A stretch of DNA of 64,000 bases from Aestuariivivens sediminis (GTDB lineage Bacteria > Bacteroidota > Bacteroidia > Flavobacteriales > Flavobacteriaceae). The notes under the pieces are model-generated. The model searched no databases. It worked only from the letters and a program-made list of their open reading frames with translations, and was not told where the DNA came from. Every line of letters begins with the position of its first letter. The stretch's first letter is position 1. Of the stretch, positions 35,828 through 43,585 are shown in pieces. The translations under genes were made by a program, and so were the position numbers. The DNA lies in assembly GCF_022662105.1 (NCBI RefSeq), contig NZ_JAKMCP010000003.1, forward strand, positions 682,001 to 746,000, given 5' to 3'.

Positions 35828-37645
35828 TCATTTAATACTAATTTTTTTGGTAGCTTGAGAACTATCAGACATTATTGTAATAAAATACATTCCAGATTGG
35901 ATATACGACAAATCAATTGTTTTACTCCTTTCAAAGTCCCGTAATGGTAACGTCATCACTTCCCTGCCAATCATATTAAAAATGCTTAGTTTTTTTAAAC
36001 TTAAATTTCCATCATATTTAAGGGAAAACCTTCCTCTATTTGGGTTGGGAACAATTGTTATCAAGTCTTTTGTCAGTGCATGATCCTTAACATTCAGAGA
36101 ATTGGAAATGAATACTGAAAAGTCTTCAACTTGACCATATTGAGGGGAAAAATCTGGTCCGGTGATAGTATTTGTTGGTGTAGAAGCAAAATCACTAATT
36201 ACTCGCACCCATAGCGGGGTATTGGCAATGACATTAGGAGAAATCGCTGGTATAGTAAAATTCCCTGAATGGATTTCTAAATTATTGGTACTGCTAAAAA
36301 TTTCCTCACCTGAATCATTAAAATCTCCATTATTATTATAGTCAATATAAACTTTAACATGTTCATTATTAATTGATCCTGTCCTAACAGAAATAGTATA
36401 CATCGTATTACTTCCTAAATTAAATCTGCTGCAAGAATTATCCCGGTATCCACCATCATCCTCTGCATCTCCGGAACTGTATGTTGTGGAATCCAAGGAC
36501 AAACCATATACACCTATGCCAGAATTGACAGCAATACTTTGGGTAGTTGGCGTTGAAGATAATGCCGCCGAGGGTGGATTTTCAGGAGGTAATCCACCAG
36601 AAGAATTTATTAAAGACCAGCGTACTCCCTCTAAAACAGTCCTTATCCTATCCCTTTGGTTAACCGAAAATTTCACTTGGCAGACATCACTGGAATACGC
36701 CATAAAATTAGTTACCACGTCAGCTAAATCCGTACCGATCCCTGCACAGGTCTCGCCACTGTCACCACAATTGCCATCATCTCTTCTATGGGGACTGGTA
36801 TCGGCACATGCATCACCATCACTGGTTGGATCCGTATTTATCGGACATTGGTCTGCAACATCGTCGTCATCTGAATCATCGCCTTCAAACGTATGAAACA
36901 AATTAAACGCATGGCCCAATTCGTGAATGGCAGTAACATTTCTATTTGTGTATGATTTTAACTCAAAACCTAGTACACCTGAAGGATCATACCCGAAAGC
37001 ATTGTAAACAATTACAGCACCATCAATATCGGGCGATGCCCCTGGAAAATACGCGTATCCTTGTGTACCTGAACCTGCTCCATTATCATTTATCTCGCTT
37101 ACAATCCAAATATTATAGAATTCATCACCAGGGTATTTGCTAAGACTTTTTACGGCCTCTTCATTATCACTTCCAAATCCATTATACGTTAGTCCTTGAG
37201 TTGCATAATCTGATGTACTAGATCCATCAACCCTGATAATACCGGTTGAAGCATTGCACTCTCCATCTCTTTGAGCCAATACGAAATCGACATTTATATC
37301 TGTCAAATAACTGCCTGAACCGGAAAAAGCCACATTCAAATTATCAATAGCACTTTGAACTTGTGCATCACTTATATTTGTTCCAGTACCAACAGACTCT
37401 CCCAAATGAATAACATGTACAATGATTGGAATTGTATACTGTGTTGTACTCATTTTTCCAGCGGCTATTTTAGCCTGCATAGCATCATTAATTTTTTCCT
37501 GACTTTGCAAAAATTTTGACTTGTAAGAAGGATCTGTTTTCATTAATTTCTTGTGTACGGCATCCGTTCCGCATAAGGCTAGATCTTGAGCAAAAAAAGA
37601 TATATTAAAAAACACAGCTGCTAATAATGGTAAGATCGTTTTCAT
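35828..37645 (-). CDS. Secreted M43 (pappalysin-type) metalloprotease with T9SS sorting tail
   Basis: I chose the ATG at 37645 (MKTILPLLAAVFFNISFFAQ, a clean signal peptide, 605 residues), not the one 13 codons earlier. The zinc motif HELGHAFNLFH begins at H241 and the catalytic Glu is E242. The protein also has an aspartate-rich insert right after the motif, a GEVT-type beta region at about 400-510, and a C-terminal type IX secretion sorting domain (IVPNPNRGRFSLKY ... SGMYFITI). Metalloprotease of the cytophagalysin group, exported to the surface or medium. Substrate unknown. Confidence 0.93.
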   Translation of the reverse strand: MKTILPLLAAVFFNISFFAQDLALCGTDAVHKKLMKTDPSYKSKFLQSQEKINDAMQAKIAAGKMSTTQYTIPIIVHVIHLGESVGTGTNISDAQVQSAIDNLNVAFSGSGSYLTDINVDFVLAQRDGECNASTGIIRVDGSSTSDYATQGLTYNGFGSDNEEAVKSLSKYPGDEFYNIWIVSEINDNGAGSGTQGYAYFPGASPDIDGAVIVYNAFGYDPSGVLGFELKSYTNRNVTAIHELGHAFNLFHTFEGDDSDDDDVADQCPINTDPTSDGDACADTSPHRRDDGNCGDSGETCAGIGTDLADVVTNFMAYSSDVCQVKFSVNQRDRIRTVLEGVRWSLINSSGGLPPENPPSAALSSTPTTQSIAVNSGIGVYGLSLDSTTYSSGDAEDDGGYRDNSCSRFNLGSNTMYTISVRTGSINNEHVKVYIDYNNNGDFNDSGEEIFSSTNNLEIHSGNFTIPAISPNVIANTPLWVRVISDFASTPTNTITGPDFSPQYGQVEDFSVFISNSLNVKDHALTKDLITIVPNPNRGRFSLKYDGNLSLKKLSIFNMIGREVMTLPLRDFERSKTIDLSYIQSGMYFITIMSDSSQATKKISIK

Positions 37646-37842
37646 GATTTGTATAAGTAGTTTATGAATACGGTTTGCTATCAATAATGTTTGATCGAAA
37701 AGCCTATTTATTTCTAAATTTACATCCTAAAATTAATGTATCAGGAACTAAAATACAAATACTCATGACTTACCATATGTTAAATTATGTCATTTTAATA
37801 AGGTTCTGTTTTTTAATTCGTCTAACGAAAAAACATATGCTT

Positions 37843-38490
37843 ATGAATCGTTTAATAATAATAACATTAGTTTCTTTACTTCTTAACTGTAAAAACAATG
37901 CCCAAGACAATGCAAATCAAGACAAAAGTATCCATGCTGAACCCGTTGAAGTCCCTTTAAAAAATGGAAAGGCAAGAGCTTATTTTGCCAGTGGTTGCTT
38001 TTGGTGTGTAGAAGCCATCTATGAAAGTGTAAAAGGAGTTGATGAAGCTATTAGCGGATATTCGGGTGGTCATACCAAAAATCCAACGTATGAGGCCAGC
38101 AATACGGGAAGAACAGGTCACGCGGAATCGGTAGAAGTCATTTACGATCCTGAAATAGTGAGTTTTGCAACCTTAGTTGACGTGTATTTCGCTTCACAGG
38201 ATCCTACACAAGTCAATGGGCAATATCCAGATTTTGGATCGCAATACCGTTCCATTATTTTTTATCAAAATGAAGACCAAAAACAACTTATACTTAAGAA
38301 AAAAGAAGCACTGGCCAAAATGCTGCATGCCAAAATTGCAGCCGAAGTTTTGCCTTTCCAAAAGTTCTGGAAGGCTGAAGATTATCATCAAAACTACGAA
38401 CGCCTTCACCCAAACAATAGCTACATTAGAAATGTCTCCATTCCCAGATTAAAACGATTTCAAGAGAAAATGCCTGAGGTTTTAAAATAA
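37843..38490 (+). CDS. msrA: Peptide methionine sulfoxide reductase MsrA, lipoprotein
   Basis: Reduces S-methionine sulfoxide in proteins. I chose the ATG at 37843 (MNRLIIITLVSLLLNC, 215 residues), since upstream in-frame starts give an unrelated 50-residue lead. A lipobox LLNC at Cys16 predicts a membrane-anchored envelope enzyme. The catalytic motif GCFWCVEA has Cys52, and GYSGGHTKNPTYEA follows. It has no MsrB domain. Repair of oxidised envelope proteins is the likely role. Confidence 0.94.
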   Translation: MNRLIIITLVSLLLNCKNNAQDNANQDKSIHAEPVEVPLKNGKARAYFASGCFWCVEAIYESVKGVDEAISGYSGGHTKNPTYEASNTGRTGHAESVEVIYDPEIVSFATLVDVYFASQDPTQVNGQYPDFGSQYRSIIFYQNEDQKQLILKKKEALAKMLHAKIAAEVLPFQKFWKAEDYHQNYERLHPNNSYIRNVSIPRLKRFQEKMPEVLK

Positions 38491-38540
38491 TTGTCATTTA
38501 CATTCATCGTGAACCCTTATATTTACAAAAATCTTAATGT

Positions 38541-39191
38541 ATGCACAACTTCCTTTATACTTTAACTCTAATTTTTCTTTTTTTTTCCTGCAAAGACCTA
38601 AAAAACACAAAAAGAGAAATTGTACTTACAACTGCACAAAAAATAGCCAATGCTCATGGTTTTAAAACATGGAAAAAAGTTAAGGAAATATCATTTAATT
38701 TTAACAATGACCGACAGTGGACATGGCATCCCAAAACCAATGCAGTTACCTATACCAGGGATACCGTTACGATAGAATATAACCGATCTAAGTTAGATTC
38801 TGCGATTATTCCGATTGACCGGGCCTTTATTAATGATAAATTTTGGCTTCTTGTTCCTTTTCAACTAATATGGGATAAGGGCATTACCATTTCTAACCCG
38901 ATAAAAACGGAAGCTCCTATTAGTAAACTTAAAATGAATATGATCACGGTCACTTACCCCCTTAAAGGAGGTTATACTCCGGGAGATGCATATGATTTAT
39001 TTTATAACGACCACTTTATTATTCAAGAATGGATTTTTAGAAAAGGGAACAGTAAAGAGCCCTCATTAATAAATACATTCGAAAACTACCATGATTTTAA
39101 TGGTATTAAAATCGCTTTGGATCATAAGAATATAGAAAATAATTGGAATTTAACCTTTACGAATGTTAGAATCACAACGACTGATCTCTAA
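38541..39191 (+). CDS. Lipoprotein of unknown function
   Basis: A 216-residue predicted lipoprotein (LFFSC lipobox at about Cys17). I recognise no domain. The sequence has a GFKTWKKVKEISFNFN stretch and a mixed beta pattern with repeated aromatic residues, WTWHPKTNAVTYTRDT and IIQEWIFRKG, which suggests a small beta-barrel-like or calycin-like fold in the envelope. That is inference. It is separated from the next convergent gene by a strong bidirectional terminator. Confidence 0.7.
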   Translation: MHNFLYTLTLIFLFFSCKDLKNTKREIVLTTAQKIANAHGFKTWKKVKEISFNFNNDRQWTWHPKTNAVTYTRDTVTIEYNRSKLDSAIIPIDRAFINDKFWLLVPFQLIWDKGITISNPIKTEAPISKLKMNMITVTYPLKGGYTPGDAYDLFYNDHFIIQEWIFRKGNSKEPSLINTFENYHDFNGIKIALDHKNIENNWNLTFTNVRITTTDL

Positions 39192-39218
39192 TCTGAGCAT
39201 AAAGTTTAAACTACAAAA

Positions 39219-39254
39219 AAAGCACTCAAGTTAATATATTAACTTGAGTGCTTT
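39219..39254. terminator. Perfect 36-base bidirectional terminator
   Basis: The 36 bases are a perfect palindrome, with arms beginning AAAGCACTCAAGTTAATA and the exact reverse complement. It serves the lipoprotein gene on the plus strand and the coiled-coil gene on the minus strand, with A's and T's flanking. Confidence 0.9.
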
Positions 39255-39273
39255 ATATTTTAATTGAAAATTA

Positions 39274-39561
39274 TTAATGCGCCTTTTGAGATTTCATTCT
39301 ATTGGCCTTCATCAATTCCAAGCGTTTAAGCTCCTGTTTGATTTCTTCGCTCCTATCTCTTAGCTTTTTGAACTTTTCCTCTCTAATTTGATTTTTTCTT
39401 TCCTTTTCTTGTTCAAGCAACTCAAGATTATGCAGTTCTTCCTTTTTTCTTTTCTTTTCTCTAATTCTTTCTAAAAAAACGAAAATATTGGCATAAATAT
39501 ACATGCCTATAAAAAGTAAAGCAACAATGGACAGAATTACCCAACCGTTCATCATATTCAT
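39274..39561 (-). CDS. Small membrane-anchored coiled-coil protein
   Basis: A 95-residue protein with one N-terminal transmembrane segment (about 6-30, GWVILSIVALLFIGMYIYANIFVFL) and a basic/acidic coiled coil (about 31-90, EKKRKKEELHNLEL, EELKQELKRLELM). Function unknown. The charge pattern is that of a helical membrane-proximal rod. Confidence 0.7.
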   Translation of the reverse strand: MNMMNGWVILSIVALLFIGMYIYANIFVFLERIREKKRKKEELHNLELLEQEKERKNQIREEKFKKLRDRSEEIKQELKRLELMKANRMKSQKAH

Positions 39562-39714
39562 AACTCAGCGTTTTAAGTTCTTTACAAATTTACACATAAG
39601 TAAATAACTTTAAAAATATTTAAGCTAAACAGCTCAAAAACAAGATAAAACAAAAACTATATTCAAAATTATCGATAAAGTGTTTTTAATAGGATCATCT
39701 GTTTTTTTCAGCTG

Positions 39715-40488
39715 TTAATTGCCACTCATATAAGCATTATAAGACCAAATTTCATCCCAAGTATTTGAAAATATACTATTAGACATATCAATAAAGTTCT
39801 GCCATTTGTCCTCTCCAATAGTTGAATTAAATGTTTCCTTAAAGCTCACAGAATCATCATCCAACTCGGCCCAATTTTTCAAAAAGCTAACAGATGCCAC
39901 ATGCCTTCCCAAATTTCCTTGTCTAAATTCATTGTAATACAAGCCCCATGGATTTTCACCTTCCATAGCTTTAACAGTCTCACTTATCATTTCAAAAAAC
40001 GTATTCATAGAATAACCATGGTCATCTTCAACTTCACCATACCTAACGAAAACTATTGGGTATTTGGAATTATCCCCATCCAGCATTGCAGTGTTGGATA
40101 ATTTGCCATCCATTTTCCAATATTCTGTAGTATGGATTTTTTTAATATATGGCATAACATTATCTCTCCAGTCTTCATCATGCCCATTATTAGAAGGACG
40201 AGAATCGAGATGAGTATATGTTGTAGGTCCCATCATCCACACCATACTGCCTGAATTTGGCCCGGTAGATATAGTATAAACCGCCGCCTTGAAAGGGCCA
40301 TCTTTGTGATATGTCTCATTATGTGACCGCATGTGGTCTCCTAGAGTCTTTAACTTGGTATAATCTGGTGTTAGCATCATGCTTTCTAACATGACATAAC
40401 TCTTTGAATCATCTTGTGCATTCAAAGTAAAGTTGGCACCTAATATTAAAAGGAACACCAAAAATTGAGAAATCGATTTTTTAATCAT
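39715..40488 (-). CDS. Secreted protein of unknown function, possible tandem alpha/beta-barrel-like fold
   Basis: I chose the ATG at 40488 (MIKKSISQFLVFLLILGANFTLNAQ, a good signal peptide), giving 257 residues. The mature part has two similar halves. The first has YVMLESMMLTPDYTKLKTL and KAAVYTIS, the second has PIVFVRYGEVEDDHGYSM and GRHVASVSFLKNWAEL. Each resembles a ferredoxin-like repeat of the dimeric alpha-beta barrel type. I name no function. It is a single gene between terminators. Confidence 0.6.
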   Translation of the reverse strand: MIKKSISQFLVFLLILGANFTLNAQDDSKSYVMLESMMLTPDYTKLKTLGDHMRSHNETYHKDGPFKAAVYTISTGPNSGSMVWMMGPTTYTHLDSRPSNNGHDEDWRDNVMPYIKKIHTTEYWKMDGKLSNTAMLDGDNSKYPIVFVRYGEVEDDHGYSMNTFFEMISETVKAMEGENPWGLYYNEFRQGNLGRHVASVSFLKNWAELDDDSVSFKETFNSTIGEDKWQNFIDMSNSIFSNTWDEIWSYNAYMSGN

Positions 40489-40655
40489 AATAAAAAAATT
40501 AGATTGGTTAAAATATAGCACACTATTGTGCCATATGGTTGCTAAAAGAATAATAGGGAGTAATACCATATAATAACTGAGAACTATTTCGTTTCAGTTA
40601 AGATAAAGGTACATCTTTTGGAGAACTAAATATAACAAATATATGCAGGTTAAAA

Positions 40656-40678
40656 AAAGCTCTCATTATGAGAGCTTT
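40656..40678 (-). terminator. Intrinsic terminator of the rhodanese operon
   Basis: On the minus strand AAAGCTCTC and GAGAGCTTT pair around a short loop, followed by a run of T's, directly after the rhodanese lipoprotein stop at 40681. Confidence 0.85.
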
Positions 40679-40680
40679 TT

Positions 40681-41067
40681 TTATTTTGATTCAATTTTAA
40701 AACCTTTGAATTTCCACGTAGAAAAACCTCCTTTTAAATCATAAATTTTTTTAAATCCGGCTTCCTCTAAAATTTTAGAGCATTTAGCACTTCTTCTTCC
40801 ACTTTTACAATAAACAAGAATGGGTTGTTCTTTGTCCAGCTTTTCAATGTCCTCCACAAAGGTTGGAGAATAATAATCAATGTTAATTGCATTTTCTATA
40901 TAACCATCATTATACTCCTCCGGTGTTCTTACATCTACTAACTGCACCCTTTCATTTTGCAATAAAATTTGCATTTCTTCAGGAGTAACAATTTTAGCCT
41001 GATTATCGGTAAATTGTTCACAGCCTGCCAAAATTAACATACCAAATAAAAGGAAAATCAATCTCAT
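40681..41067 (-). CDS. Rhodanese-like lipoprotein
   Basis: A single-domain rhodanese of 128 residues anchored as a lipoprotein (lipobox LAGC at Cys16). The active-site loop CKSGRRS has Cys87. The fold motifs LVDVRTPEEY and GGFSTWK are present. Envelope rhodaneses carry or transfer sulfane sulfur. Here it is 12 bases downstream of a cytoplasmic rhodanese, so the two are probably one transcript. Confidence 0.9.
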   Translation of the reverse strand: MRLIFLLFGMLILAGCEQFTDNQAKIVTPEEMQILLQNERVQLVDVRTPEEYNDGYIENAINIDYYSPTFVEDIEKLDKEQPILVYCKSGRRSAKCSKILEEAGFKKIYDLKGGFSTWKFKGFKIESK

Positions 41068-41079
41068 TTTTACGTTATG

Positions 41080-41397
41080 TTAATCTATATCTACAATATC
41101 ACCTTGCCATTCAAGAATACCTCCTTCAAGATTATATGCATTCTTAAAACCCAATTCATCCATAATTCGACAAGCTTGTCCGCTTCTGTTGCCGGACCGA
41201 CAATATACATAGTAATTTTTACTCTTATCCAATTCTTCAAGTTCGTCAATAAAGTTTTGTCCTTTGTAAATGTCTATATGAATAGCATTTGGAATAATTC
41301 CATTAGCAACTTCATCATCTGTACGAACATCCAACACAACAGCATTATCATCGTTAGCTAATTGTTCAGACCATTCTTCATGAGTTAAATCTTCCAT
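41080..41397 (-). CDS. Rhodanese-like protein, cytoplasmic
   Basis: A 105-residue single-domain rhodanese without a signal peptide. The active-site loop is CRSGNRS (Cys66), and VVLDVRTDDEV, IPNAIHIDI and GGILEWQG are intact. It is the first gene of a two-gene unit with the rhodanese lipoprotein and is separated from the thioredoxin-like genes by a terminator (41459-41479). A minus-strand TAGTTTTG (41428-41421) may be its -7 element. Confidence 0.9.
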   Translation of the reverse strand: MEDLTHEEWSEQLANDDNAVVLDVRTDDEVANGIIPNAIHIDIYKGQNFIDELEELDKSKNYYVYCRSGNRSGQACRIMDELGFKNAYNLEGGILEWQGDIVDID

Positions 41398-41458
41398 AGA
41401 TTAGTGATTAGTATACAATACAAAACTAATATTTATTAATTAAAAATAAACAAAAAAA

Positions 41459-41479
41459 ATCCGAGTATATTACTCGGAT
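41459..41479 (-). terminator. Intrinsic terminator of the thioredoxin-like operon
   Basis: On the minus strand ATCCGAGTA and TACTCGGAT pair (9 bp, 3-base loop) and eight T's follow. It lies 25 bases after the redoxin stop, separating this unit from the rhodaneses. Confidence 0.9.
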
Positions 41480-41503
41480 ACTTTTATTATCACCAAATAA
41501 GGG

Positions 41504-42124
41504 TTAAGACTTTATAGAGCAACCGATAGCTTTTGTTTCTTTTTGTTCTATTTCTTTTCCTTCGAGCAATGCATCAACTGCATTTTCGACATATTTTGTC
41601 TTAACTGCAGAGGCATCTTTATAATTATCGTCTATGGCGCCAATGTATTGAACTACATTTCCTTTGTCTGTTTTTTGAAGAACAAAAATATGAGGAGTCC
41701 TTGTTGCTCCAAATTTTGGATAAACGGTTTGTTCCTTGTCTATCAAATAGGGAAAAGTAAATCCTTTTGACTTGGCACGCTTTTGCATCGCTTCAAAACT
41801 ATCCCCTGGCTTGGCAAGCGTATTGTTTGGCATAATTGCGATTACAGGATAACCCTTGGGAGTATATTTATTATTAAGTTCAATAATCCTATCCTCATAC
41901 ATCACAGCATAAGGGCAAGTATTGCACGTAAACGTTATGATAAAACCCTTGGCTTCTCTATAATCTGATAATGAGACCATATCACCATCTATGTTCATTA
42001 ATTCAAAATCGCTGGCCACATCACCAATTTCATAACCGTCGTTTGATTCCGTATTAACAAATGAAAAGGCGCTTAGTAGAATCACTGCGGCAACTGCAAC
42101 AATAGTATTTTTTATCTGTTTCAT
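41504..42124 (-). CDS. Thioredoxin-like/redoxin family exported protein
   Basis: A 206-residue exported protein (signal peptide about 1-25). It has an AhpC/TSA-redoxin fold and a CNTC motif (67-70) in place of the thioredoxin CGPC. The DFELMNIDGDMVSLSDYR opening and FGATRTPHIFVL cis-Pro region are family signs. The C-terminal tail IGCSIK adds a further Cys. It is 4 bases downstream of the TlpA-like lipoprotein in one operon, divergent from marR. Confidence 0.88.
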   Translation of the reverse strand: MKQIKNTIVAVAAVILLSAFSFVNTESNDGYEIGDVASDFELMNIDGDMVSLSDYREAKGFIITFTCNTCPYAVMYEDRIIELNNKYTPKGYPVIAIMPNNTLAKPGDSFEAMQKRAKSKGFTFPYLIDKEQTVYPKFGATRTPHIFVLQKTDKGNVVQYIGAIDDNYKDASAVKTKYVENAVDALLEGKEIEQKETKAIGCSIKS

Positions 42125-42128
42125 AGTT

Positions 42129-42674
42129 TTAATTTAAAAATGGTTTCAACTCGTTTTCTAATGTGTCATAAGTAAAGGACTGTTCAAAAAACTTCTTAGT
42201 ATTATTTTTATAGATCACAGTAGCTGGTATGGAACCCGACCATTTACTATCCACTTTTGGGATCCAACTATTCATATTTGGGTCATCCAAAGCCACAACC
42301 TTGGACTTTATTTTATGACTAACAATAAATGGTTTTAATTTGGATTCGTATAAATGCGGAAAATCTAAACTTACCAAAATTACCTTTACATTCTTATTTC
42401 CATACTCATTGTTTAACTTTTCAAAATGAGGGAGTTCCTTAACACAGGGAGCACACCACGTCGCCCAAAAATTAATAACATATATCGTATCGTCACGTTT
42501 GGTTAAGAACTTTTCAAATTCAGAGAAGTTGTAAACCTCCAATTCAATAGAAGAAGCCTTTTCAGAATCTATACTTTTTAAGCCCCCTATTTTTCCCGAA
42601 GCAACAGTTTCTTTTCTAACATTATTGCAATTAAATAACATTAATACCGATGCTACAACAACATAAATCCTCAT
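42129..42674 (-). CDS. TlpA-type thiol:disulfide oxidoreductase lipoprotein
   Basis: A 181-residue lipoprotein (lipobox LFNC, Cys16) with the thioredoxin motif WATWCAPC (Cys74 and Cys77) and the cis-Pro region SIPATVIY. It belongs to the TlpA/ResA-like group that reduces disulfides in the periplasm, for example for cytochrome c biogenesis. No cytochrome c genes are adjacent. It is the first gene of the operon with the redoxin at 41504 and stands divergent from the marR-like gene. Confidence 0.9.
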   Translation of the reverse strand: MRIYVVVASVLMLFNCNNVRKETVASGKIGGLKSIDSEKASSIELEVYNFSEFEKFLTKRDDTIYVINFWATWCAPCVKELPHFEKLNNEYGNKNVKVILVSLDFPHLYESKLKPFIVSHKIKSKVVALDDPNMNSWIPKVDSKWSGSIPATVIYKNNTKKFFEQSFTYDTLENELKPFLN

Positions 42675-42782
42675 CTTAATGACTATTACTGGTTATGATT
42701 ATATAGTTTTTCACTTTAAATTTAAAGAATCATTAATTAGTTCCACTGTTTTTAACAAAAGTTTAATTATCCAGGTTTTTTG

Positions 42783-42799
42783 TACATTTGTATATACAA
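42783..42799 (+). promoter_or_regulatory. marR promoter and overlapping palindrome
   Basis: TACATTTG (42783-42790) is a -7 element. It overlaps a perfect 12-bp palindrome, TTGTATATACAA (42788-42799), 11 bases before the ATG of the MarR-family gene. This is where an autorepressor would bind. The binding itself is inferred. Confidence 0.6.
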
Positions 42800-42809
42800 C
42801 AATGGGTAA

Positions 42810-43271
42810 ATGAACATAGAAAAAAGAATCCTAACTAATGCTAATTTGCCCGTTTCTAAAAAAGTCGTTGTAAATCTTTTGTTTAGTTATGGCATTATAA
42901 ATGGTAAACTAAACGACGTTCTTAAACCTCACGATATTTCAATACAGCAGTTTAACGTCCTTAGAATTTTAAGAGGACAAAAAGGAAAACCAGCTACGCT
43001 ATCATCAATCCAAGAACGGATGATAAATAAAATGAGCAACACCACAAGGTTAATTGATAAACTTATTACAAAAGGTTATGTGGAAAAGGAAATTAACAAA
43101 AACAATAAACGAAAAATTGATGTTACGATTACAAAAGAAGGGTTAAATTTTCTAAATGACATAGATATACTGATTGATAGTACTGAGCAAAACATTGTAA
43201 AAACACTCAGCAATGATGAGGCTCAAAAATTAATTCGATTGTTAGGCAAAATAAGGTTAATAGCAAACTAA
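42810..43271 (+). CDS. MarR-family transcriptional regulator
   Basis: A 153-residue winged-helix protein. The N-terminal helices and the HTH region IQERMINKMSNTTRLIDKLITKGYVEKE, with a wing KNNKRKIDVTITKEG, match the MarR family. It has no Cys in the sensor helix, so a thiol-oxidation mode like OhrR is not evident. It is divergent from the TlpA/redoxin operon and is the likely local regulator. The palindrome at 42788-42799 is a candidate operator. Confidence 0.9.
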   Translation: MNIEKRILTNANLPVSKKVVVNLLFSYGIINGKLNDVLKPHDISIQQFNVLRILRGQKGKPATLSSIQERMINKMSNTTRLIDKLITKGYVEKEINKNNKRKIDVTITKEGLNFLNDIDILIDSTEQNIVKTLSNDEAQKLIRLLGKIRLIAN

Positions 43272-43295
43272 ATTCATATGAAGCCTAATGATCTA

Positions 43296-43325
43296 AAAAC
43301 TACCATACTTGTGTGGTAGTTTTTT
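43296..43325 (+). terminator. Intrinsic terminator of the marR gene
   Basis: AAACTACCA and TGGTAGTTT pair around an 8-base loop, followed by a T-run, about 25 bases after the marR stop. It isolates marR from the trp promoter. Confidence 0.85.
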
Positions 43326-43357
43326 TATTAAAGGACATAAAAAAACGCCTTTAATTA

Positions 43358-43388
43358 TTGTGTAATTATTTTTTCATGTCTATATTTG
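43358..43388 (+). promoter_or_regulatory. trp operon promoter
   Basis: TTG (43358-43360), 20 bases, then TATATTTG (43381-43388) match the Bacteroidota promoter pattern. Transcription should begin near 43392-43396, about 15 bases before the leader peptide. Confidence 0.75.
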
Positions 43389-43409
43389 AGCCATTAAAAA
43401 CAAAAACGG

Positions 43410-43457
43410 TTGAATACTTTTTTAAATAATACTTGGTGGTGGTGTTTTCGAAACTAA
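43410..43457 (+). CDS. trpL: trp operon leader peptide
   Basis: A 15-codon ORF starting with TTG reads MNTFLNNTWWWCFRN and ends at TAA (43455-43457). It carries three consecutive Trp codons (43434-43442). It lies between a consensus promoter and an intrinsic terminator, directly before trpE. TTG starts are common in this window, which supports the start. No in-frame ATG is available. This is the expected sensor element for ribosome-mediated attenuation. Confidence 0.75.
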   Translation: MNTFLNNTWWWCFRN

Positions 43458-43528
43458 ATTTCGTGAAGTAAACCTAGTATATTTAAAACTAAAAATATAA
43501 ATAAGGCTTGTCATTCACGACAAGCCTT
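43458..43528 (+). promoter_or_regulatory. trp attenuator: antiterminator and terminator
   Basis: AAGGCTTGTC (43503-43512) and GACAAGCCTT (43519-43528) form a perfect 10-bp terminator stem with loop ATTCAC, then a T-run. TCGTGAA (43461-43467), just after the leader stop codon, is complementary to TTCACGA (43514-43520), so it can compete with the terminator. A ribosome paused at the Trp codons would leave TCGTGAA free. A ribosome at the stop codon would cover it. The pairing is seen. The mechanism is inferred by analogy with classic trp attenuation. Confidence 0.75.
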
Positions 43529-43585
43529 TTTATTTGTTTAGAACACGTTTATTAAATAAAACCCAGATACTGAAATAAATTCAGC

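Noticed and set aside
36486-36896. 136-residue plus-strand ORF within the M43 protease gene
   Set aside because: It is antisense to a protein with a clear signal peptide, zinc motif and sorting domain, and its composition reflects the complement of that gene.
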